A stretch of 64,000 nucleotides of DNA from Crenobacter caeni. Its GTDB lineage: Bacteria > Pseudomonadota > Gammaproteobacteria > Burkholderiales > Chromobacteriaceae. The translations under genes and the position numbers were made by a program. The notes beneath the pieces were generated by a model. That model searched no databases and was not told where the DNA came from. It worked only from the letters and a program-made list of their open reading frames with translations. The stretch spans positions 226,534 to 290,533 of the forward strand of contig NZ_JAAGAA010000004.1 in the NCBI RefSeq assembly GCF_010435965.1. Direction: 5' to 3'. The stretch's first letter is position 1. Each line of letters starts with the position of its first letter. Shown in pieces: positions 43,958-52,954 of the stretch.

Positions 43958-44057
43958 GTGGCGGGTCTCCCCGCATTGCACCGTAGTGAATCTGGTCAGG
44001 TCCGGAAGGAAGCAGCCACAGCTACCACGTGCAAGTGCCGGGGGTCAGGCTCGCCAC
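43958..44057 (+). ncRNA. ffs: Bacterial small signal recognition particle RNA (4.5S)
   Basis: The universal domain IV core GGTCAGGTCCGGAAGGAAGC is exact at 43994-44013. The 5' end GTGGCG (43958-43963) pairs with CGCCAC (44052-44057) and internal helices close around the core, giving a single 100-base hairpin, like the E. coli 4.5S RNA. It scaffolds Ffh and FtsY in co-translational targeting. Boundaries are good to within a few bases. Confidence 0.95.
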
Positions 44058-44248
44058 CCTCCCCACGTTCTACCCCTCTGCCGTACCCCTCCTCTTGAAG
44101 AATTCTGGCTGTAACCCCACTTGAATTTTGTTATTGCGACGGAATTTTTCATTTCCGCGTCATTGCGCTCGTATACCGCTGTACTTCTACATTAGCCGTA
44201 CCTAAAATTAGATCCAGATAATATTTCAGCACCCAACATGCATTGTAC

Positions 44249-44276
44249 TTGGTCACTTGCTGATATTTGCTATGGT
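44249..44276 (+). promoter_or_regulatory. Promoter of the XRE-type regulator
   Basis: TTGGTC (44249-44254), a 16-base spacer and TATGGT (44271-44276), preceded by TGC as an extended -10. It lies about 58 bases before the ATG at 44334. The whole gap 44058-44333 is clearly AT-richer than its surroundings and holds no coding frame I would support. Confidence 0.5.
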
Positions 44277-44333
44277 ACAGGGTGTGCAACGCCCATAACG
44301 ACAATTACTCTTTCATAAGCTGAGGAATTCACC

Positions 44334-44666
44334 ATGAAACTCTTTGAGAAGATCGCGAACCCGCGCGAAATCCGTCGCAAACTTGGCCTGAACCAGCAGG
44401 AGTTCTGGAGCCGCATCGGCGTGACCCAGTCCGGCGGTTCCCGTTACGAGAGCGGCCGCAACATGCCCAAGCCGGTTCGCGAACTGCTTCGCCTCGTGCA
44501 TATCGAGCAGATCGACCTGGCCAAGGTCAAGCGCGAAGACTTCGAGATCGTCGAGTATCTGAAGGAAACCCACCCGGACCTGTACAAGAGCCTGCGCAAG
44601 GCGGTGCGAGCCCGCATCGAAGCGCAGGAAGGCGAAACGACCGACGCAGTCGGCGTGCACGGCTAA
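44334..44666 (+). CDS. XRE-like helix-turn-helix protein
   Basis: A 110-residue predicted transcription regulator. The HTH runs from about residue 11 to 45: PREIRRKLGLNQQEFWSRIG, then VTQSGGSRYESGRNMPKPVR, the lambda-repressor-like pattern. The C-terminus is helical and charged (KAVRARIEAQEGETTD). It has a GAGG RBS, its own promoter and its own terminator, so it is a single-gene unit. The target is unknown. Confidence 0.85.
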   Translation: MKLFEKIANPREIRRKLGLNQQEFWSRIGVTQSGGSRYESGRNMPKPVRELLRLVHIEQIDLAKVKREDFEIVEYLKETHPDLYKSLRKAVRARIEAQEGETTDAVGVHG

Positions 44667-44688
44667 GCCGGCCGCATCATCGCCACGC

Positions 44689-44724
44689 AAAAGGCCCGCC
44701 CGGATGGTTCCGGGCGGGCCTTTT
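44689..44724. terminator. Bidirectional terminator between the XRE gene and uspA
   Basis: A 15-base perfect inverted repeat (44689-44703 and 44710-44724) with loop ATGGTT, flanked by four A on the left and four T on the right, serving both convergent genes. Confidence 0.92.
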
Positions 44725-44770
44725 GTTGCGCACGTCATGCCGCCCGACAAGGCAGGCGGCATAGGCGGAC

Positions 44771-45223
44771 TCAGTCTTCTTCCTGGTTGCGCACCAGCAG
44801 CACCGGCACATCCGTCAGCTTGAGCAAGCCCTCGGCGACGCTGCCCATCAGAATGTGCATCAGCCCGCTGTAGCCGTGGGTGCCCATCACGATCAGATCC
44901 GCCCCCCACGCGTTGGCGTCGTCCATCAGCACCGCGGAAATCTTGTCGCCCCAGCTCTCGAGGATCTGGGTTTCCGGCTCGATACCTTGCTCGCGCGCGA
45001 TCTGCGACGCCTGCGCGAGCACCTGACCGCCGGCCTGCTTGATCGAGTCCTGCAATTCGCTGGCGTCGAGAAACTCCGTGCCACCCCAGCCGAATTGCGC
45101 GAGGTCGACCACATGTACCAGGCGGACGCCGGCCTGCATGGTCTTGGCCAGCTGGCAGGCCTCGACCAGCGCCTGGTTGGACGTCTGACTGTCGTCGACC
45201 GGGACGAAAATACGGTTGTACAT
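44771..45223 (-). CDS. Universal stress protein, UspA family
   Basis: A 150-residue cytoplasmic protein. The start MYNRIFVPVDDSQTSNQAL and the ATP-binding motif GTHGYSGLMHILMGSVAE (GxxGx9GS) are intact, so it is an ATP-binding type. Good RBS (AGGAGA about eight bases upstream). Expected to respond to growth arrest and stress. Shares a terminator with the convergent regulator gene. Confidence 0.92.
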   Translation of the reverse strand: MYNRIFVPVDDSQTSNQALVEACQLAKTMQAGVRLVHVVDLAQFGWGGTEFLDASELQDSIKQAGGQVLAQASQIAREQGIEPETQILESWGDKISAVLMDDANAWGADLIVMGTHGYSGLMHILMGSVAEGLLKLTDVPVLLVRNQEED

Positions 45224-45349
45224 TCTGCTCTCCTGAGGTTTCGTATTGCCTTATGAGACTAGTCTAACAAAACGGAATGCTCCGCACTTGATTCAGGTTA
45301 AGGACGCCCGTATTCTGCCCCGACCTCTTTCTCAACCCGCACCTCCGCC

Positions 45350-45793
45350 ATGGCCCGATTGCAACTCCCCGCCCCTTCGCCCATCCTGTTCGAGACCCGG
45401 CTTGACGTGCGGATCGGCGACATCAACTACGGCGGCCACCTCGCCAATGACGCGGTGCTCGGCTTGGCACACGAGGCGCGCGTGCGTTTCCTGAAGAGCC
45501 TTGGCTACAGCGAGATGGACGTCGAGGGGCTTGGCATCATCATGGCCGACGCGGCGATCTGTTACAAAAGCCAGGCTTTTCACGGTGACGCGCTTTGCGT
45601 GCGGGTCGGCCTCGCCGACTTCAACCGTTATGGTTGCGACATCCTCTACCAGATTGTCGATGACAACGGCAGCAAGGAAGTGGCAAGATTGAAAACAGGG
45701 GTCGTGTTCTTCGACTACACGGCCCAGAAGGTAGCCCGCATCCCGGCGGCTTTCGCCGCCCGCTTCGCGGACCTGACTGGAGAATTGACTTGA
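45350..45793 (+). CDS. Hotdog-fold acyl-CoA thioesterase (4HBT family)
   Basis: A 147-residue enzyme. The 4HBT signature is RIGDINYGGHLANDAVLGLAH near residue 20, with the helix EARVRFLKSLGY. It resembles YbgC/4-hydroxybenzoyl-CoA thioesterase-like proteins; the usual catalytic Asp is at the D of IGDINYGGH. Substrate unknown. Its stop overlaps the TTG start of the next gene, indicating coupled translation. Confidence 0.85.
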   Translation: MARLQLPAPSPILFETRLDVRIGDINYGGHLANDAVLGLAHEARVRFLKSLGYSEMDVEGLGIIMADAAICYKSQAFHGDALCVRVGLADFNRYGCDILYQIVDDNGSKEVARLKTGVVFFDYTAQKVARIPAAFAARFADLTGELT

Positions 45794-46206
45794 ACCGTTA
45801 CGCGAACAACTCGCCCGAAGCGATCGCCCGCCTGGTCGCCCTCTTCATGGTGACCGACGGCCATATGGACGAGCGGGAACTGGACACGCTTGAGAAGCTG
45901 CACGTGTACGAGCTGATCGGCCTGCCGCGCAAGCGCTTCGTGACCATCCTCACCGAACTGTGCGACGCCTTCGCCGACGCCGAGCGTGAAGACGGCTCGA
46001 TCGCGCTGCTCGACAAGGAGCGCGTCGACGATTACCTGTCGCTGGTGACCGACCGCACCAAGCGCCTGCTCACCTGCGCGCTCGCGCTGGATGTATGCAA
46101 GTCCGACGGTAGCATCGGCGACGCCGAGATGGCGCTGTTGCGCTACATGATGGGCAGCTGGCGCATCTCCCTGGATGACCTTGAGGCCGAGCTGATCCGC
46201 CGCTAA
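45790..46206 (+). CDS. TerB-like helical protein
   Basis: A 138-residue all-helical protein. The pattern VALFMVTDGHMDERELDTLEKL and LALDVCKSDGSIGDAEMALLRY repeats the TerB-type DGxxxxxE metal-binding motif, once in each half. TerB-fold proteins bind metals and act in membrane-linked stress systems. The TTG start overlaps the thioesterase stop. The specific role is unknown; it precedes moxR by 84 bases. Confidence 0.7.
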   Translation: MNRYANNSPEAIARLVALFMVTDGHMDERELDTLEKLHVYELIGLPRKRFVTILTELCDAFADAEREDGSIALLDKERVDDYLSLVTDRTKRLLTCALALDVCKSDGSIGDAEMALLRYMMGSWRISLDDLEAELIRR

Positions 46207-46290
46207 GTCCGCAGGTTATCCGACAGAGCCGCCCACGGGCGGCTCTTTGCATGGACACGCAGTGCAAAACCCGACAAGGAAAACCGACCC

Positions 46291-47145
46291 ATGAAGCAAC
46301 GCTTTACCGGCAGCAGCCAGTACGTCGCCACCGACGACCTGATGCTCGCCGTCAACGCCTCGATCACCCTCGAGCGCCCCTTGCTGATCAAGGGCGAGCC
46401 CGGCACCGGCAAGACCATGCTCGCCGAGGAGATCGCACGCGAGCTTGGCCGCGAGCTGATCGTCTGGCCGATCAAGTCGACGACCAAGGCGCAGCACGGG
46501 TTGTACGAGTACGATGCGGTCTCCCGCCTGCGCGACTCGCAACTGGGCGACGCGCGCGTCAACGAGATCCGCAACTACATCGTCAAGGGCAAGCTGTGGC
46601 AGGCATTCGAGGCGGATACCGCGCCTGTGCTCTTGATCGACGAGATCGACAAGGCCGACATCGAGTTCCCGAACGACTTGCTGCGCGAACTGGACCAGAT
46701 GGAATTCTTCGTGCACGAGACGCAAGAGTTCGTGCGCGCGCGCGTACGCCCGATCATCCTGATCACCTCGAACAACGAGAAGGAGTTGCCGGACGCCTTC
46801 CTGCGCCGCTGCTTCTTCCACTACATCCGCTTCCCGGAGCGCGACACCATGCAGGCCATCGTCGACGCGCACTACCCGGGCCTGGCGCCGCAACTGGTCA
46901 GCGAGGCGCTCGAACTCTTCTTCGGCATCCGCGAACTGCCGGGGCTCAAGAAAAAGCCGTCGACGTCCGAATTGCTCGACTGGTTGCGCCTGCTAGACGC
47001 CGAAGCGGTCGGCCCCGAGCACTTGCGGCAGAGCCAGGCCGCGCAGGAGCTGCCGCCGCTCTCCGGCGCTTTGCTGAAAAACGAGCAGGACACGCAGCTG
47101 TTCGGCCGCCTGCTGCAGATGGCCCGCCTGCGCCGGGGTGCCTGA
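46291..47145 (+). CDS. MoxR-family AAA+ ATPase
   Basis: A 284-residue AAA+ ATPase. Walker A is LIKGEPGTGKTML, Walker B VLLIDEIDKAD, sensor 1 ILITSNNEKELP, and the arginine finger region AFLRRCFFHYIRFP. MoxR ATPases act with VWA-domain proteins to load metals or assemble complexes; the probable partner is the CoxE-like VWA protein at 1936. It ends one base before xerC. Confidence 0.9.
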   Translation: MKQRFTGSSQYVATDDLMLAVNASITLERPLLIKGEPGTGKTMLAEEIARELGRELIVWPIKSTTKAQHGLYEYDAVSRLRDSQLGDARVNEIRNYIVKGKLWQAFEADTAPVLLIDEIDKADIEFPNDLLRELDQMEFFVHETQEFVRARVRPIILITSNNEKELPDAFLRRCFFHYIRFPERDTMQAIVDAHYPGLAPQLVSEALELFFGIRELPGLKKKPSTSELLDWLRLLDAEAVGPEHLRQSQAAQELPPLSGALLKNEQDTQLFGRLLQMARLRRGA

Positions 47146-47146
47146 C

Positions 47147-48109
47147 ATGGACTGGGTCGCGGCCAGGCAGGGCTTCCTCTCGATACTTTCGCTCGCCGGG
47201 CGCAGCCCGGATACGCTTGCGGCGTATGCGCGCGATATCGATCTGCTCTCGGCGGCCTACCCTGACGTCGCGCCTGCCGGCCTTGGCCGCGCGCAGCTCG
47301 CGCGCGAACTCGCGCGCATGGCGCAGCGGGGGCGCTCGCCGCGTACCATCGCGCGCACGCTGTCGGCCTGGCGGGCCTTCCAGCGTTACCTGATCGACCA
47401 AGGCGCGCGTGACGACGACCCCTGTCATGGTCTTAAAGCGCCGAAGGCGGCGTCCCGCCTGCCCAAGGCCTTGCCGGTCGAGCGCACCATGCAGTTGCTC
47501 GACGCGCCGCAACACGGCGACGAGACGCTGCTGGCGCGTGACCTCGCGATGTTCGAGCTGTTCTATTCGGGCGGCCTGCGCCTGTCCGAGCTGGCAGGCC
47601 TGACGCTTGCCGACCTAGATCTCGCCGCTGACGCGGTGCACGTACTGGGCAAGGGCGGAAAACAGCGCGTCTGCGCGGTCGGCGCCAAGGCAAAAGACGC
47701 GATCAATGCCTGGCTTGCGCTGCGCACGCCTATCGCCCGCAGCGACGCGCTGTTTGTCGGCACGCGCGGCGCGCCGCTCGGTAAACGGCAGATCCAGCTG
47801 CGCCTTGCCGCTTGGGCCAGGCAAAGCGGTGTGGGCCGCCACGTGCACCCGCACATGCTGCGCCACTCGTTTGCCAGCCACCTGTTGCAGTCGTCGGGCG
47901 ACCTGCGCGCGGTGCAGGAAATGCTGGGGCATGCCAACCTGTCGACAACCCAGGTCTACACCTCGCTCGACTTCCAGCACCTGGCGCGCGCTTACGACCA
48001 GGCGCACCCGCGCGCGCACCTCGCGGGCCGCGCCCCCGCCTCAGCCGCCAAGCAGTCCGGCCGCCAGGTTGACGGTCAGCCCGAGGATGAACAGGTTGAA
48101 GACGAATGA
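47147..48109 (+). CDS. xerC: Tyrosine recombinase XerC
   Basis: A 320-residue recombinase resolving chromosome dimers at dif with XerD. Catalytic residues are visible: Arg in SGGLRLSELAGL, Lys in LGKGGKQR, HxxR in HPHMLRHSFASHLL, His in MLGHANLSTTQ and nucleophile Tyr in VYTSLDFQHLA. After the usual end (about residue 285) there is a 30-residue tail, polar and then acidic. The tail overlaps the convergent DUF1345 gene by 69 bases. In relatives xerC follows dapF-DUF484; here it is linked to moxR. The ATG at 47147 is preferred over a GTG at 47138. XerD is the alternative, but the first N-terminal residues look more XerC-like. Confidence 0.85.
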   Translation: MDWVAARQGFLSILSLAGRSPDTLAAYARDIDLLSAAYPDVAPAGLGRAQLARELARMAQRGRSPRTIARTLSAWRAFQRYLIDQGARDDDPCHGLKAPKAASRLPKALPVERTMQLLDAPQHGDETLLARDLAMFELFYSGGLRLSELAGLTLADLDLAADAVHVLGKGGKQRVCAVGAKAKDAINAWLALRTPIARSDALFVGTRGAPLGKRQIQLRLAAWARQSGVGRHVHPHMLRHSFASHLLQSSGDLRAVQEMLGHANLSTTQVYTSLDFQHLARAYDQAHPRAHLAGRAPASAAKQSGRQVDGQPEDEQVEDE

Positions 48110-48700
48110 AAGCATGCCTTGCAGCAGCACCAGGCGCCGCACGCGGGCGCTGGCGATGCCGACGTCGGCGGTCTGGTTGGTCGCCGCGATGGTGAACGAG
48201 AAATACAGGAAATCCCAGTAGTCGGGCTCTGCCGGCTCGTCGGGAAACTGCAGGATGGGTTTGGCGGGGTCGGCGAGGTAAAAGAGATGCGCGTAGTGGA
48301 CCGCAAAGCAGGTCGGCAGCAACAGCCATGCGCTTAGCAGCGTGGCGACGGTGAGCGCCACATGCCAGGCGCCGTGGTTGGCCAGCGCAAGCTCGATGAC
48401 GATCGCGGCGACGCTCATCAAGGAGCCCGCGCAGACCAGGGCGAGCACCAGCGCGGCGCTTTCGTCCTCGCGTACCGCGTGGCGGCGGATATGGTGCGGC
48501 CGCGTGGAAAAGACGATCAACCACAGGCCGATCAGGTAGGTCCACGCCGTGACGTTCCACGCGAGCAAGGCCCTGAGCAGCAAGGAAGTGTCAATGGGCA
48601 GCAAGAACCAGGCCGCCGTGCCCAGCGCCAGCGCCAGGGAGAGCCTGGGACGCGCGCCGATCAGGGCGCGGACCCGCTGGGAAAAAGACGCTTTACGCAT
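48041..48700 (-). CDS. DUF1345 membrane protein
   Basis: A 219-residue inner membrane protein with five or six helices. The conserved DUF1345 region is PDYWDFLYFSFTIAATNQTADVG, followed by a last helix SFVFNLFILGLTVNLAAGLLG. Function unknown. Its 3' end overlaps the convergent xerC tail by 69 bases. Confidence 0.88.
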   Translation of the reverse strand: MRKASFSQRVRALIGARPRLSLALALGTAAWFLLPIDTSLLLRALLAWNVTAWTYLIGLWLIVFSTRPHHIRRHAVREDESAALVLALVCAGSLMSVAAIVIELALANHGAWHVALTVATLLSAWLLLPTCFAVHYAHLFYLADPAKPILQFPDEPAEPDYWDFLYFSFTIAATNQTADVGIASARVRRLVLLQGMLSFVFNLFILGLTVNLAAGLLGG

Positions 48701-48880
48701 GCGCTTGGCCGGTGCAAAACCTTATCGTACTGCGCAACGGACAGGCAGGCCATCCGCTGCCGCTAGCAGGATTGTTTAACTTGGATCGCCGTTGCATGAT
48801 GTTGTGATTGTCACGGCGCTTTACGGGCGATGTGCGGCGCATGCCGTACCGCCCCTCACTTGAAGGCTTAGCAGAACACC

Positions 48881-49462
48881 ATGTTGCTGATGATCGACAA
48901 CTATGACTCGTTTACCTACAACCTCGTGCAGTACTTCGGCGAGCTCGGGCAGGAAGTGCGCATCCACCGCAACGACGAGATCACGCTGGACGAGATCGAG
49001 GCGCTCGCGCCCGACTACCTGGTGATCTCGCCCGGCCCCTGCTCGCCTGCCGAGGCCGGCATCTCGGTGCCGGCGATCCGCCATTTCGCCGGCAAGCTGC
49101 CCATCCTCGGCGTCTGCCTCGGCCACCAGAGCATTGGTGCAGCCTTCGGCGGCGAGATCGTGCACGCCAAGGAGCTGATGCACGGCAAGGTGTCCGACGT
49201 GCACCACCACAATCTGGGCATGTTCCGCGGCCTGCCCGACCCGGTGGTGTGCACCCGCTACCACTCGCTGGTGATCCGCCGCGAGTCGCTACCCGAATGC
49301 CTGGAAGTGACCGCGTGGACGGCCGACGGCGAGATCATGGGGGTGCGCCACAAGACGCTGGCGATCGAGGGCGTGCAGTTCCACCCGGAAGCCATCCTCA
49401 CCCAGCACGGCCACCGCATGCTCGAAAATTTCCTGACCGAATTCGCCCCCGCGGCGCGATAA
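48881..49462 (+). CDS. trpG: Anthranilate/aminodeoxychorismate synthase glutamine amidotransferase
   Basis: A 193-residue class I amidotransferase. The start [21 protein letters not shown] is typical; the catalytic Cys is in [10 protein letters not shown], His and Glu in [11 protein letters not shown]. It supplies ammonia to TrpE (or PabB in folate synthesis). No trpE or pabB is near. It is 22 bases before trpD. The 180-base gap upstream shows no leader peptide or attenuator I can support. Confidence 0.93.
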   Translation: MLLMIDNYDSFTYNLVQYFGELGQEVRIHRNDEITLDEIEALAPDYLVISPGPCSPAEAGISVPAIRHFAGKLPILGVCLGHQSIGAAFGGEIVHAKELMHGKVSDVHHHNLGMFRGLPDPVVCTRYHSLVIRRESLPECLEVTAWTADGEIMGVRHKTLAIEGVQFHPEAILTQHGHRMLENFLTEFAPAAR

Positions 49463-49484
49463 ACAGAACCACAAGGATAGCTCG

Positions 49485-50513
49485 ATGATCACCGCCCAGG
49501 CTGCCCTCAACCGTCTGATCGACGGCAACGAACTCTTTTACGACGAGATGCTCGACCTGATGCGCCAGATCATGCGCGGCGAGATCCCGCCTGCGTTGAC
49601 CGCGGCGATCCTGGTCGGCCTGCGCGTCAAGACCGAGACCGTGCTCGAGATCGCCGCGGCTGCCGCCGCGATGCGAGAATTCGCGACACCGGTGCCGCTC
49701 ACGCGCCACGAGCACCTGATCGACATCGTCGGCACCGGCGGCGACAAGTCGCACACCTTCAACATCTCGACCACCGCAATGTTCGTGGTCGCCGCCGCCG
49801 GCGGGCGCGTCGCCAAGCACGGCAACCGGGCGGTCAGCTCCAGTTCGGGCAGCGCCGACGTGCTCGAGGCGCTCGGCATCCGGCTGACGCTGTCGGCGGC
49901 ACAGGTCGGCCAGTGCATCGACGAGCTGGGCGTCGGCTTCATGTTCGCGCCCAACCACCACAGCGCGATGCGCCACGTCGCGCCGGTGCGCAAGGAGTTG
50001 GGCGTGCGCACCATCTTCAACATCCTGGGCCCGCTGACCAACCCGGCCGGCGCCGACAACCAGCTGATGGGGGTGTTCCACCCCGACCTCGTCGGCATCC
50101 AGGCGCGCGTGCTGCAACAACTGGGCAGCCGCCACGTGATGGTCGTGCACGGCCGCGATGGGCTGGACGAGATCACCATTTCGGCGCCGACCATGGTGTG
50201 CGAGCTGAAGGACGGCTGGATCCGCGAGTACGAGATCGCGCCGGAAGACTTCGGCTTCGCGCGCGCAGAGCTCACGGCGATCCGCGCCGAGACGCCGGAA
50301 GCGTCGCGCCAGACGCTGCTTGCGGTGCTGGACGGTGCACACGGGCCGGCGCGCGACATCGTGCTCCTCAACGCCGGTGCGGCGATCTACACGGCAGGGC
50401 TCGCGGACTCGCTCAAGGACGGCGTGGGGCTCGCCCGCAGCGTGCTCGACAGCGGCGCCGCGCGTGCAAGGCTCGATCAGCTGGTACAATTGACGCAATC
50501 CCTCGCCGCATAA
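49485..50513 (+). CDS. trpD: Anthranilate phosphoribosyltransferase
   Basis: A 342-residue enzyme adding phosphoribosyl to anthranilate in tryptophan synthesis. The motifs [34 protein letters not shown] and [17 protein letters not shown] are all present. It follows trpG; trpC, the usual next gene, is absent and a mutase gene follows instead, so the trp genes are split on this chromosome. Confidence 0.96.
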   Translation: MITAQAALNRLIDGNELFYDEMLDLMRQIMRGEIPPALTAAILVGLRVKTETVLEIAAAAAAMREFATPVPLTRHEHLIDIVGTGGDKSHTFNISTTAMFVVAAAGGRVAKHGNRAVSSSSGSADVLEALGIRLTLSAAQVGQCIDELGVGFMFAPNHHSAMRHVAPVRKELGVRTIFNILGPLTNPAGADNQLMGVFHPDLVGIQARVLQQLGSRHVMVVHGRDGLDEITISAPTMVCELKDGWIREYEIAPEDFGFARAELTAIRAETPEASRQTLLAVLDGAHGPARDIVLLNAGAAIYTAGLADSLKDGVGLARSVLDSGAARARLDQLVQLTQSLAA

Positions 50514-50522
50514 ACTGACCGA

Positions 50523-50551
50523 CGGCCGCCCGCAGGCGGCCGCCGCATTTT
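50523..50551 (+). terminator. Weak terminator-like hairpin after trpD
   Basis: CGGCCGCC and GGCGGCCG form a perfect 8-base stem with loop CGCA, followed eight bases later by only four T. Partial termination is possible. Confidence 0.45.
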
Positions 50552-50564
50552 GGAAGCAAGTCTG

Positions 50565-51944
50565 ATGAGCCCGACCCTTAGCAAAGACATCTTCAAGGCC
50601 TACGACATCCGCGGTGTCGTAGGCAAGACGCTGACGCTCGACGCAGCCCGCCTGATTGGCCAGGCGCTGGGCTCGCTCGCGCGCGAACAGGGCGTCGCCG
50701 CCTTGGTCGTCGGCCGCGACGGACGCCTGTCCGGCCCCGACCTGTCCCGCGCGCTGTCCGACGGCATCCGCGCCGCCGGCGTCGACGTGATCGACGTCGG
50801 CCGCGTCGCCACGCCCATGCTGTATTTTGCCGCGTACGAGCTGGGCACCCTCTCCGGCGTGATGGTGACCGGCAGCCACAACCCGCCCGAGTACAACGGC
50901 TTCAAGATGATGATGGCCGGCGGCACGCTCTCCGGCGACGAGATCCAGGCGCTGCGCTCCCGCATCGAGGCGGGCGAGCTGGCTACCGGCGCCGGCGGCT
51001 ACCGCGAACAGGACATCAGCGCCGCTTATCTTGACCGCATCACCGGCGACATCAAGCTCGCGCGGCCGATGAACATCGTCATCGACTGCGGCAACGGCGT
51101 CGCCGGCGCCTTCGCGCCGACGCTGTACCGCCGCCTCGGCTGCAAGGTGCGCGAACTCTTCTGCGAGGTCGACGGCAACTTCCCCAACCACCACCCGGAC
51201 CCGGCCAAGCCGGAAAACCTGCAGGACGTGACCCACGCGCTGGCCAAGACCGACGCCGAGATCGGCCTCGCCTTCGACGGCGACGGCGACCGCCTGGGCG
51301 TGGTCACCAAGGAAGGCAACATCATCTGGCCGGACCGCCAGCTGATGCTGTTCGCCGCCGACGTGCTCGAGCGCAACCCGGGCGCTCAGGTGATCTACGA
51401 CGTGAAGTCGACCCGCCTGCTCGCGCCGTGGATCCGCGACAACGGCGGCGTCCCGGTGATGTGCCGTACCGGCCACAGCTTCATCAAGGCCAAGATCAAG
51501 GAAACCGGCGCGCTGATGGCCGGCGAGATGAGCGGCCACGTGTTCTTCAAGGAACGCTGGTACGGCTTCGACGACGGCCTGTACGCCGGCGCGCGCCTGT
51601 TGGAGATCCTCTCGCGGGTGGACGACGCGTCCGCGCTGCTCAACGCGCTGCCCAACGCGGTGTCGACCCCCGAGCTCAACATCAAGCTCGCGGCCGAGGG
51701 CGAGAACCACGCGCTGATCGAGCGCCTGCAGCAGAGCGCGCGTTTTGACGGCGCCGAAGAGGTGATTACGCTGGACGGCCTGCGCGTCGAGTACAAGGAC
51801 GGCTTCGGCCTCGCCCGCGCGTCGAACACCACGCCGGTGATCGTGCTGCGCTTCGAGGCTGACAACGCCGACGCGCTCGAGCGCATCAAGGCCGACTTCA
51901 GCCAGGTGCTCGCTGCCGTCACCGACGCCGAACTGCCGTTCTGA
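50565..51944 (+). CDS. Phosphomannomutase/phosphoglucomutase (AlgC type)
   Basis: A 459-residue alpha-D-phosphohexomutase. The phosphoserine loop is VTGSHNPPEYNG (residue about 103), the magnesium loop LAFDGDGDRLGVV, and the sugar-binding loop MAGEMSGHVFFKE. It interconverts hexose 1- and 6-phosphates for polysaccharide, LPS or alginate precursors. The ATG at 50565 is preferred over a TTG at 50550. Confidence 0.93.
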   Translation: MSPTLSKDIFKAYDIRGVVGKTLTLDAARLIGQALGSLAREQGVAALVVGRDGRLSGPDLSRALSDGIRAAGVDVIDVGRVATPMLYFAAYELGTLSGVMVTGSHNPPEYNGFKMMMAGGTLSGDEIQALRSRIEAGELATGAGGYREQDISAAYLDRITGDIKLARPMNIVIDCGNGVAGAFAPTLYRRLGCKVRELFCEVDGNFPNHHPDPAKPENLQDVTHALAKTDAEIGLAFDGDGDRLGVVTKEGNIIWPDRQLMLFAADVLERNPGAQVIYDVKSTRLLAPWIRDNGGVPVMCRTGHSFIKAKIKETGALMAGEMSGHVFFKERWYGFDDGLYAGARLLEILSRVDDASALLNALPNAVSTPELNIKLAAEGENHALIERLQQSARFDGAEEVITLDGLRVEYKDGFGLARASNTTPVIVLRFEADNADALERIKADFSQVLAAVTDAELPF

Positions 51945-51965
51945 CGCGGCCATCCCTACCCATGC

Positions 51966-51986
51966 GGGCGTGCCTTGCGCACGCCC
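51966..51986 (+). terminator. Weak hairpin between the mutase and prmB
   Basis: GGGCGTGC and GCACGCCC form a perfect 8-base stem with loop CTTGC, followed only by TTCT. It may pause or protect the transcript rather than end it. Confidence 0.35.
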
Positions 51987-52008
51987 TTCTCACTGGAAAC
52001 ATCAACAC

Positions 52009-52911
52009 ATGTACGAACAAGCCGCCAAGGAACTGACCACGGTACGCGACTTGCTGCGCTTTGCGGTGTCGCGCTTCAACGAGGCCGGGCTGAGCTACGG
52101 CCACGGCACGCTCAACGCGCACGACGAGGCCGCCTACCTGATCCTGTCGCTGCTCAAGCTGCCGATCGACACGCTCGAGCCCTACCTCGACGCCCGCCTG
52201 CTGCAAAGCGAAGTGACGACCGTGCTCGACGCTATCGCCCGCCGCGCGCTCGAGCGCGTGCCGGTCGCCTACCTCACCCACGAGGCGTGGCAGGGGGAAT
52301 TCAGCTTCTACGTCGACGAACGCGTGCTGGTGCCGCGCTCTTTCATCTACGAACTGTTGGGCGAGCCGCTCGCGCCGTGGATCGAGCACCCCGAGCTCGT
52401 GCACCACGCGCTCGACTTGTGCACCGGCTCCGGTTGCCTGGCGATCCAGCTGGCGCACCACTACCCGGACGCCGACGTCGACGCGGTCGACATCTCGCTG
52501 GACGCGCTGGAAGTCGCCGCCATCAATATCGAGCAGTACGGCTTGGGCGAGCAGATCCAGCTGATCCACACCGACATGACCGAGGGGCTGGAAGAAACGT
52601 ACGACCTGATCGTCTCCAACCCGCCGTATGTCGACGAGGAGTCGGTCGACGAGCTGCCGCCCGAATACCTGCACGAGCCGGAAATCGCGCTGGGTTCCGG
52701 CCGCGACGGGCTGGACGCGACCCGCGTGATCCTCGCCGAGGCGAGCCGCCTGCTCAACCCGAAGGGCGTGCTGCTGGTCGAGATCGGCCACAACCGCGAC
52801 GTGCTCGAGGCCGCCTACCCTGCCCTGCCGTTCACTTGGCTCGAGACCAGCGGCGGCGACGGCTTCGTGTTTCTGCTCACCCGCGAGGAGCTGGTCGAAG
52901 CAGGCCTGTAA
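52009..52911 (+). CDS. prmB: Ribosomal protein L3 glutamine methyltransferase
   Basis: A 300-residue N5-glutamine methyltransferase. The SAM motif is ALDLCTGSGCLAIQLA and the glutamine-binding motif is LIVSNPPYVDEESV. The long N-terminal helical domain (GTLNAHDEAAYLILSLLKLP) distinguishes PrmB from PrmC. A bidirectional terminator follows. Confidence 0.93.
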   Translation: MYEQAAKELTTVRDLLRFAVSRFNEAGLSYGHGTLNAHDEAAYLILSLLKLPIDTLEPYLDARLLQSEVTTVLDAIARRALERVPVAYLTHEAWQGEFSFYVDERVLVPRSFIYELLGEPLAPWIEHPELVHHALDLCTGSGCLAIQLAHHYPDADVDAVDISLDALEVAAINIEQYGLGEQIQLIHTDMTEGLEETYDLIVSNPPYVDEESVDELPPEYLHEPEIALGSGRDGLDATRVILAEASRLLNPKGVLLVEIGHNRDVLEAAYPALPFTWLETSGGDGFVFLLTREELVEAGL

Positions 52912-52919
52912 GGAAAACC

Positions 52920-52950
52920 AAAAAAAAACCGGGGCATGCCCCGGTTTTTT
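52920..52950. terminator. Bidirectional terminator between prmB and the EAL gene
   Basis: A 16-base perfect palindrome (52929-52944) flanked by a run of A on the left (52920-52928) and six T on the right, ending both convergent genes. Confidence 0.92.
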
Positions 52951-52954
52951 CTTG

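Noticed and set aside
48701..48880. Tryptophan attenuator before trpG
   Set aside because: No short leader frame with tandem Trp codons and no terminator/antiterminator pair is visible.
49398..51953. An 851-codon open frame on the minus strand
   Set aside because: It lies antisense across trpD and the phosphomannomutase gene and has no family features.
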